Shown here: positions 6,472-11,428 of the stretch, piece by piece
Layout of the letters: the number at the start of each line of letters is the position of its first letter
How positions within the stretch are numbered: the first letter of the stretch is position 1
From: SLST01 sp964458555
GTDB lineage: Bacteria; Spirochaetota; Spirochaetia; DSM-27196; SLST01
DNA: 11,428 nt
Reading direction: 5' to 3'
NCBI GenBank assembly: GCA_964458555.1
Contig: CAYWJH010000105.1
Span: 1-11,428 of the forward strand
The notes under the pieces: model-generated
The model's database searches: none
Seen by the model: the letters and a program-made list of their open reading frames with translations, nothing else
What the model was told of the DNA's origin: nothing
Position numbers and translations under genes: made by a program

Positions 6472-7539
6472 GTGAAGAGACTGCGCAGCGTGATCCTTCT
6501 CGTTCTCGTCGCGGCGGCGGTCGCGGCGCAGGACGATCCGAGTATCGTTCGCCTCCCGGTAGAGGGGATGCCGCATGGCGCGCGGGTCGTGCGATACGCC
6601 GTCGTGCCGACCGAGGCGGGAAACGTGCTCGTGACCGAGGTCGAGACGGCCGACGGGACCGCTGTGTTCTACGTCTACGACTACATAGATCACGTGCTCA
6701 CCGCGCGTAGCGTCGGGCCGCGCTCGATTCCCGCCGACCTGAGTCCGCCCCCGCGTGGGGCGCCGGCGAGGAGGAACCTCGCCGTTGCCGGTGAGCGCTT
6801 CTGGCCGGTATCCGGCTTCCCGGGTGCCGATCGGAACGAGCAATTACTCACCGCACCTCCGCTCGGGGAGCTTCGCTACGCACGGGTCGGCGAGAGTCCG
6901 TGGCAGCTCTCGCCTCCGCCGGAGCACCGGCTCGGGATACGCCGGATCACCGTCGCTACCGATGGTACCGTGCTCGACGAGTGCCTGATCGAGCCGAACA
7001 TCGTCGCAGACGTCGACCGGATGACCACCGGTGGGGCGTGGTGGGTCCGCCCCTTCGGGGAGCCGCATCTGCTTGTAGGTGTTCTCCATCAGAGCCCCGG
7101 CGACGACCGATTGGAGGCGCTCCGGCTGTACAACGAGCGGCACGAGCTTGTCGGGACGACCGAACCTGCGATCGGAGTCGACGCGAACGCGATCCCGGAT
7201 CTCGTGCAAGCCGACCTCTCTGGCGATGGGTCCGAGGAGCTGCTGTTCATCCCTACGGCGGCAGGGACCGGAGAGCCGCTCGTGGTATTCCGGTTTGCGC
7301 GCCGAGCCGGAGGACGGAGGATTCTCGCGTTCAACCTCTGCTCGGTGAGGATGAACGGGCCCGATGTGGTGAGGTTGCAGCGGGCGCTCGAGGGCCGGGG
7401 GTTCAGCGTGGGGCCGCACGGCCTCGACGGCTGGTACGGGCCGGACACGCGCGCGGCGGTTATCAGGTTTCAGCGCGCCGCGGGGTTGGCCGTAACCGGT
7501 GTCGTCGACGATAGGGTCTGGGATCTGCTTGGATTGTGA
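6472..7539 (+). CDS. Secreted protein with C-terminal peptidoglycan-binding domain
   Basis: 355-aa exported protein. The first 19 residues form a Sec signal peptide (KRLR charge, then ILLVLVAAAVAA, cleavage probably after Ala19). Residues 20-290 match no family that I recognise; they look beta-rich and include one calcium-loop-like DLSGDGSEELLF (248-259), as in FG-GAP/VCBS repeats. Residues 294-355 are a type 1 peptidoglycan-binding domain (PF01471): VVRLQRALEGRGF, DGWYGPDTRAAVIRFQRAAGL, and a final VVDDRVWDLLGL. It is therefore expected to sit in the periplasm on the cell wall; no hydrolase motif is seen. The start is taken as GTG at 6472 because GAGAGG lies 5 nt upstream and the signal peptide begins there; a TTG at 6454 is the alternative. 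The ThuA-like gene follows after 13 bp. Confidence 0.88.
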   Translation: MKRLRSVILLVLVAAAVAAQDDPSIVRLPVEGMPHGARVVRYAVVPTEAGNVLVTEVETADGTAVFYVYDYIDHVLTARSVGPRSIPADLSPPPRGAPARRNLAVAGERFWPVSGFPGADRNEQLLTAPPLGELRYARVGESPWQLSPPPEHRLGIRRITVATDGTVLDECLIEPNIVADVDRMTTGGAWWVRPFGEPHLLVGVLHQSPGDDRLEALRLYNERHELVGTTEPAIGVDANAIPDLVQADLSGDGSEELLFIPTAAGTGEPLVVFRFARRAGGRRILAFNLCSVRMNGPDVVRLQRALEGRGFSVGPHGLDGWYGPDTRAAVIRFQRAAGLAVTGVVDDRVWDLLGL

Positions 7540-7552
7540 GGGGGAGAGACGT

Positions 7553-8191
7553 ATGAAACGCACGCTCGCCGTGCTCGGCGACTACTACCACTGTTCGGAT
7601 CAGCTGCTCGCGCTGCTGAAATCGACCGATCTGCCGGACGATCTCGAGGTGACCGTGACGCGATATCCGGAATCGTTCGAGCCGTCGTCGCTCGTCGGCT
7701 ACGATCTACTGCTGCTCGCGGCGATCGGCCGGTTGCGGCCGAAGGAGTCGGACGAGCACTGGATGAGCGAGGAGGTGGAGCGTGCGCTTGCCGACCACGT
7801 TGCCGGGGGCGCCGGGCTGTTGCTCGTGCACGCGGGCACCGCCTCGCACCCGACCGGGGGTGCGCTCCGAGCGCTCACAGGTGGTCACTTCCTGCAGCAC
7901 CCGCCCGAGCATCCGCCGGTGACGATCACGCCGGTCGTCGAGCACCCGATCACCGACGGTGTCACGAGCTTCACGCATCCCGACGAGCACTACTTCCTCG
8001 ACGTCGACGACGACGTTACGCAGCTGCTGAGCGCGACGTCGGAGCTGGGCGAGCAGAGCGGGGGGTGGTGCCGGACGCACGGATCGGGAAGGGTGGCTGC
8101 GCTCGTGCCCGGTCACACGCGTGAGATGCTCGGCGAGCCCATGATGAGGCGACTGCTCGCGAACGCCATCCGGTGGTGTATCGGGGCTTAG
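7553..8191 (+). CDS. ThuA-like protein
   Basis: 212-aa protein of the ThuA family (PF06283), which has a class I glutamine-amidotransferase-like fold. Visible features are the strand GYDLLLLAAIGRL (49-61), the turn LLLVHAGT (89-96) where true amidotransferases have their nucleophile cysteine (here no cysteine), HPITDG (131-136), the acidic HPDEHYFLD segment (142-150) and the closing GWCRTHGSGRVAALVPGHT (171-189). ThuA is linked to trehalose and related disaccharide utilisation in rhizobia, but most homologues have no proven reaction, and no sugar transporter or dehydrogenase is nearby. It probably forms an operon with the peptidoglycan-binding protein: 13-bp gap and GGAG 6 nt before the ATG. 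Its stop overlaps the stop of the convergent TIGR03545 gene. Confidence 0.88.
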   Translation: MKRTLAVLGDYYHCSDQLLALLKSTDLPDDLEVTVTRYPESFEPSSLVGYDLLLLAAIGRLRPKESDEHWMSEEVERALADHVAGGAGLLLVHAGTASHPTGGALRALTGGHFLQHPPEHPPVTITPVVEHPITDGVTSFTHPDEHYFLDVDDDVTQLLSATSELGEQSGGWCRTHGSGRVAALVPGHTREMLGEPMMRRLLANAIRWCIGA

Positions 8192-8197
8192 AAGCCC
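8184..8197. terminator. Small hairpin formed by overlapping stop codons
   Basis: GGGCTT (8184-8189) and AAGCCC (8192-8197) are perfectly complementary around AG. The TAG of the ThuA-like gene (8189-8191) and the TAA of the convergent TIGR03545 gene (8188-8190, minus) lie inside it. It could mark the end of both messages but is short and has no T-tract. Confidence 0.3.
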
Positions 8198-10338
8198 GGC
8201 AGACGGATGCTGTCCCTCACATCCTCTACCTGGTCGCGCACGGCGTCCTCTGCCTCGCCGGCGGCACGCTCGGCCTGCTCGCGGGCGGCTTTCTCGGCAG
8301 CCTGCCGTGCCTCTTCGACGCGCGCGCGCGCTTCGGCTTCCACCGCATCGCGGACCGAGTCGACCGCGGTCGCAGCGCGCTGCTGGAGCGCCGTCGCTGC
8401 CGCCTCGCGGTCGGTGGCGAGCGCGAGAAGCTCCTCTGCGGTCCCGCGCACCTCCGCGATCTCCCCGAGCGAATCGTCGAGCTGCTCGAGATATGGACCG
8501 ATGCGCGCGTCGAGCTCGGCTTCCACGCGGCTGGTGAACGCGTCGAGCGTCGCGTCGATGCGCTCCTGGACCACCCCGGCGATCCGTTCGTCGAGGTTCG
8601 TCGCGCCGTCGGAGAGGCGCAGCGAGCCGTCGCGATCGACGGTGTAGGCGAAGCTGCCCTCGAGCGGAGAGGCGACGAGCACGTCGCGGACGAGCTCGCC
8701 TACCGAGCCGGCCTCCGGCGCGCCTGCGAACGTGATCCCGTCTGCTCCGATGCTCAGGTCCCCCGAGGTGGTCCCGCCGGAGTCTCGGAGGAAGGAGAGC
8801 TCCACGTCGGCGAGCGCGTCGAAGCGCTGGAGACCGAGCGCGGCGAGCCCACGATCGACCGAGACCGCCTGATCGCTCGCGGTCGCCGTGAGCGAGAGCG
8901 GGGTCTGGGTCTCTGTGCGACCGTCGAGGATGGCGCCCAGCCTCATCCTCGTATCGCCGCTCGCGCTCGCGTACATGATCCGCGCGGGTGCGCCGGTAAG
9001 GTCGGGATCGCTCGAAACCGCCTCGAGCGTGAGCTCGCGGGCGGTCTCACCCGCGGACGAGAAGTAGGCGTTCTGGAGCTCGAAGCGGGGATATTCCGCG
9101 GTGGCGAAGTCGACGGTACGTCCGATCCGGCCTCGTCGCCGCTCAGAGGGGGCCCCTTCGCTCGAGCGCAGGCGTCCGGCGAGCTCCCACGCGAACAGGA
9201 TCCGCCCGTACCACTCGCCGAGTCGTTGCTCGACGTAGGGCGCGATCAGGCCGACGAGGAAGTCGCGCCCCTCGACGCGAACGTCGGGGATCTGCTCGCG
9301 CACGCGCGCGTAGTCGGCGCGCGCGAGATCCGGGACCTCTGCAGCGGAGGCGACGATCCCGCGGGCCTCGGAGGTCACGTCCTCGACGGTCCCGTCCACG
9401 CGGTCGACGTACGCGGAGGCCGATTCGACCACCGCGTTCGACTCCTCGAGCAGACGCAGCGCCTCGTCGACCGAGCGAACTGCGGTGAAGTCGGTCTGCG
9501 AGAGCTCGCGGATACGGTCGGCTGACGCGACGCCGGCGGCGGCGAGATCGCCGATCTCACCGCGCCACTTCGTCACGAATCCGGTGGCAGTCCCGGCGAG
9601 CTCTTCTACGCGAACCGGGGTCTCGAGCAGGTCCAGTTGCGCTTCGACGAACGCCCGCGCGTCGAGCGTGTCCGGCAGGCCGAGCGAGGCAAACGAGAGC
9701 CCTTCGCGAGCGTGCGCGCCGGGCTGCTCGTCGTCGGCCTCGTCCAACTCACGGTCGGCGGTGAGGGCGCCGGATGACTCGCGGGGCGTTGCGAACGCGA
9801 GCCCCGTGACCGTGAGGTCCCGGATGACGATCTTTCCGGCGAGCAGTTGCCAGGTGTCAATGTCGAATCGGCCCGTTCCCAGGCTGACGAGGTTGGTCTG
9901 TGGCTCGCGCGCGTCGGCCACCTCGAGCGAGTCGAAGGCGACGTCGCCGGCGAGGATCCTCACGTCGACCCCGGAAAGATCGGCCTGTGCCCTGAAGATC
10001 GACTCGAGGAGCGACTCGGCGCCTCGCTCGACGAGGCGGTCGGCGAACAGCAGGTTGAACGCCACGACGCCGCCGACGAGCACCACGAGCACGACGAGCT
10101 TGCCCGCGCGCACCGCGCCGCGGTTCTTCTTCGCCTCCTTCGCGAGCTTCTTCAGCCGCTTCGTCTCGTCTTTCGACGGCTCCCGGGCGAGGACGATCAG
10201 GCCCTCGTTGTCGCTGGTCGTGATCGAGTCGAGGAACCGGCGGTCGGTGTCGAGGTAGATCCGCGAACGAAGGCGCTTGCGGTACGCCCGTTCGGTCATA
10301 GGCTTGCGGAACGGGCGCGGCGGTTTTCTCGTAGCCAT
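8188..10338 (-). CDS. TIGR03545-family single-pass periplasmic protein
   Basis: 716-aa member of TIGR03545, a rare, uncharacterised family found in bacteria with an outer membrane and usually encoded beside TIGR03546, as here. Residues 1-78 are a basic cytoplasmic tail (KRLKKLAKEAKKNRG), 80-98 one membrane helix (KLVVLVVLVGGVVAFNLLF). The periplasmic part begins like AsmA-type proteins (GVDVRILAGDVAFDSLEV; AGKIVIRDLTVTGLAFATPRESSG), followed by an acidic stretch near 195-206, helices with a VDRVDGTVEDVTSEA coiled-coil pattern, a beta-rich region (about 430-560) and a C-terminal tail of about 75 residues rich in Ala, Glu and Arg. An envelope scaffold or lipid-trafficking role is inference from the AsmA resemblance only. 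AGGAG (10344-10348) 5 nt before the ATG shares bases with the upstream stop, suggesting translational coupling. Confidence 0.88.
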   Translation of the reverse strand: MATRKPPRPFRKPMTERAYRKRLRSRIYLDTDRRFLDSITTSDNEGLIVLAREPSKDETKRLKKLAKEAKKNRGAVRAGKLVVLVVLVGGVVAFNLLFADRLVERGAESLLESIFRAQADLSGVDVRILAGDVAFDSLEVADAREPQTNLVSLGTGRFDIDTWQLLAGKIVIRDLTVTGLAFATPRESSGALTADRELDEADDEQPGAHAREGLSFASLGLPDTLDARAFVEAQLDLLETPVRVEELAGTATGFVTKWRGEIGDLAAAGVASADRIRELSQTDFTAVRSVDEALRLLEESNAVVESASAYVDRVDGTVEDVTSEARGIVASAAEVPDLARADYARVREQIPDVRVEGRDFLVGLIAPYVEQRLGEWYGRILFAWELAGRLRSSEGAPSERRRGRIGRTVDFATAEYPRFELQNAYFSSAGETARELTLEAVSSDPDLTGAPARIMYASASGDTRMRLGAILDGRTETQTPLSLTATASDQAVSVDRGLAALGLQRFDALADVELSFLRDSGGTTSGDLSIGADGITFAGAPEAGSVGELVRDVLVASPLEGSFAYTVDRDGSLRLSDGATNLDERIAGVVQERIDATLDAFTSRVEAELDARIGPYLEQLDDSLGEIAEVRGTAEELLALATDREAAATALQQRAATAVDSVRDAVEAEARARVEEARQAAEKAAREQAERAAGEAEDAVRDQVEDVRDSIRLPGF

Positions 10339-10343
10339 GGAGT

Positions 10344-10349
10344 CTCCTA
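10344..10349 (-). promoter_or_regulatory. Shine-Dalgarno overlapping the upstream stop codon
   Basis: On the minus strand the bases read TAGGAG: the TAG (10347-10349) ends the TIGR03546 gene and AGGAG (10344-10348) is the ribosome-binding site of the TIGR03545 gene. Ribosomes finishing the first gene would be placed at the second start, which favours fixed stoichiometry of the two proteins. Confidence 0.6.
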
Positions 10350-10886
10350 CGCCGTGGTCGGCCAGACGCGGCGAACGCCCCGCACCGCGGCGGCGATTTT
10401 TCGCGCGAGCGGAGTGGCCATGATAGCCTTGACGAGCTTGCTGTCGGCGACCTTCGCGTGGATGTACTTCCGGTAGAGCCGGACGAGCACGACGCCGAGC
10501 GCGGTGACGGGGACGAAGAGCGCCGCGCCCGATACGAACGCTCCGGCGACGAGCGTGTCGTTGAATCGCGTGAGCGGAACGACCGGCTGGGCGTAGACCG
10601 TCGTGTAGAAGCCCTCGAGCGCGGGCACGGTGAGTACCCGGAAGCCTATGGCGTCGAGCACCGGGTCGAGCGCCGGTGCCACGAGCGACAGGACCAGGAA
10701 GGAGGCGATCGTCATCCCCAGGTTCACCTTGACGAGGAAAACGAGGATGACGAGCGCGGCGAACAGCAGGTTCGCCGCGGGCAACAGCGCGAGCCAGAGG
10801 CCGAGCGCGAGCGCGGCTCCTACCTCGACGGCCCGGCTGTTCGAGTTCAGCAGGGCCAGCAGTTTTGCGATCATTTTGACGATCAT
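10347..10886 (-). CDS. TIGR03546-family membrane protein
   Basis: 179-aa integral membrane protein of TIGR03546, the standard partner of TIGR03545. The N-terminus MIVKMIAKLLALLNSNS and the following GAALALGLWLALLP are characteristic. Three or four hydrophobic spans are visible (about residues 21-55, 60-80 and 115-140), with the VKVNLG motif between the first spans and a basic, cytoplasmic C-terminus (RLYRKYIHAK onward). The fold recalls DUF2062-type proteins. No catalytic motif is visible; function is unknown. The start at 10886 gives the family's usual N-terminus; AGGAG is only 3 nt upstream, and in-frame ATGs at 10925 and 10934 would add 13-16 residues. It lies 49 bp after the methyltransferase gene and 8 bp before the TIGR03545 gene, all on one strand. 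Confidence 0.87.
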   Translation of the reverse strand: MIVKMIAKLLALLNSNSRAVEVGAALALGLWLALLPAANLLFAALVILVFLVKVNLGMTIASFLVLSLVAPALDPVLDAIGFRVLTVPALEGFYTTVYAQPVVPLTRFNDTLVAGAFVSGAALFVPVTALGVVLVRLYRKYIHAKVADSKLVKAIMATPLARKIAAAVRGVRRVWPTTA

Positions 10887-10935
10887 GAGCTCCTCGGCTG
10901 CTCCAATGATCGTCAGAATGGCCATGCAGGGCAAG

Positions 10936-11428
10936 TCAAGATGAGCGCTTCGCGTAGATCTCGTAGTGGTAGAGTCGGGCGTCGAGCCCGCCGTTCCAGA
11001 GCTGCATCCGCGACGACGCGCGCAGCCCGAATCCCTTCATCGCCTCCCGGTTCGCCGAGAGGATCCACGCGTCCCAGCCGCCGTACCCGCGCTTGAGCCG
11101 GTCGCCGAGCGCGGCGTAGAATTCACGCGCGCCGTCGAGCTCGAGCCGTTCGCCGTAGGGCGGGTTGGTCACGACGACGCCGGTGGGGTAGGGCGGGTCG
11201 GCTTCGAGCGCGTCCTCGACCGCGAACGATATCCACTCGCGCACGCCGGCGCGAGCGGCGTTGCGGATGGCCCGCTCGATCGCATCGGGGTCTCGGTCGC
11301 GCGCGACGATACGCGGTGTGCCCGGTGTGGACGCGGGCGACGAGCCGGTCTCGTCCGAGCGCGGTGCGACTGGCGGGGCGGCCCCACGCGGCGGTGGGGG
11401 ATCCGAAGAGCGGAGCATAGGGAAAGAG
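10936..11428 (-). CDS. RlmL/UPF0020-type RNA methyltransferase, 5' part beyond the window
   Basis: C-terminal 163 residues of a class I SAM-dependent RNA methyltransferase of the RlmL/UPF0020 (COG0116) type, which modify guanine in 23S rRNA. The visible part has RIVARDRDPDAIERAIRNA with the acidic SAM-contact residues, VEDALE, the catalytic NPPYGER motif (NPPY at 11155-11166), and the closing GGLDARLYHYEIY. The THUMP domain and SAM motif I should lie beyond 11428; the frame is open to the edge, so the ATG at 11418 is not taken as the start. A proline-, serine- and alanine-rich linker (about 11310-11415) replaces the usual segment before the SAM-contact strand. Probably the first visible gene of the operon with TIGR03546 and TIGR03545. 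The exact target base cannot be assigned. Confidence 0.88.
   Translation of the reverse strand, partial: SFPMLRSSDPPPPRGAAPPVAPRSDETGSSPASTPGTPRIVARDRDPDAIERAIRNAARAGVREWISFAVEDALEADPPYPTGVVVTNPPYGERLELDGAREFYAALGDRLKRGYGGWDAWILSANREAMKGFGLRASSRMQLWNGGLDARLYHYEIYAKRSS

Noticed and set aside
8173..9525. 450-aa open frame on the plus strand opposite the TIGR03545 gene
   Set aside because: Arginine- and glutamate-rich translation without family features; it mirrors the minus-strand gene and starts inside the ThuA-like gene without a ribosome-binding site.

Overview
The window is GC-rich (roughly two thirds G+C by eye) and bacterial. It holds ten complete protein genes and one gene cut by the right edge, with short spacers and good Shine-Dalgarno sites. 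No rRNA, tRNA, CRISPR array, insertion sequence or integrase is visible. The host is probably a diderm (outer-membrane) bacterium: the right end carries the TIGR03545/TIGR03546 gene pair, known only from bacteria with an outer membrane, and a gene for an exported peptidoglycan-binding protein. The phylum cannot be fixed; a GC-rich spirochaete or a proteobacterium would both fit.

Left part (1-3208): a renalase-like FAD oxidoreductase (minus) and a glutamine-dependent NAD+ synthetase nadE (plus) diverge from a 65-bp spacer. One makes NAD+; the other belongs to a family whose bacterial members oxidise misreduced NAD(P)H isomers back to NAD(P)+. The pair therefore suggests NAD synthesis plus repair.

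Middle (3268-6334): an unrecognised 123-aa helical protein runs convergently into a leaderless-peptide (apparently cytoplasmic) S10 serine carboxypeptidase, with a perfect 12-bp inverted repeat at the junction. The peptidase diverges from an 81-aa BON-like protein. Then come two minus-strand genes: a 95-aa protein of a widespread uncharacterised family (HAYLHRKEGD motif) and a DUF302 protein.

Right-middle (6472-8191): a secreted protein with a C-terminal peptidoglycan-binding domain is followed after 13 bp by a ThuA-like protein, apparently one operon. The DUF302 gene and this operon diverge from a spacer with an AT-rich block that stands out against the GC-rich background.

Right end (8188-11428): a minus-strand operon reads from the window edge leftwards: an RNA methyltransferase (RlmL/UPF0020 type, 5' part missing), a TIGR03546 membrane protein, and a TIGR03545 single-pass periplasmic protein. 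The last ends tail to tail with the ThuA gene, their stop codons overlapping inside a small hairpin.

Several sigma70-like promoters with exact 17-bp spacers can be read. They predict very short or absent 5' leaders for several genes. The TIGR03545/TIGR03546 pair is the best candidate for a poorly described system; most of the rest is ordinary chromosomal gene content.
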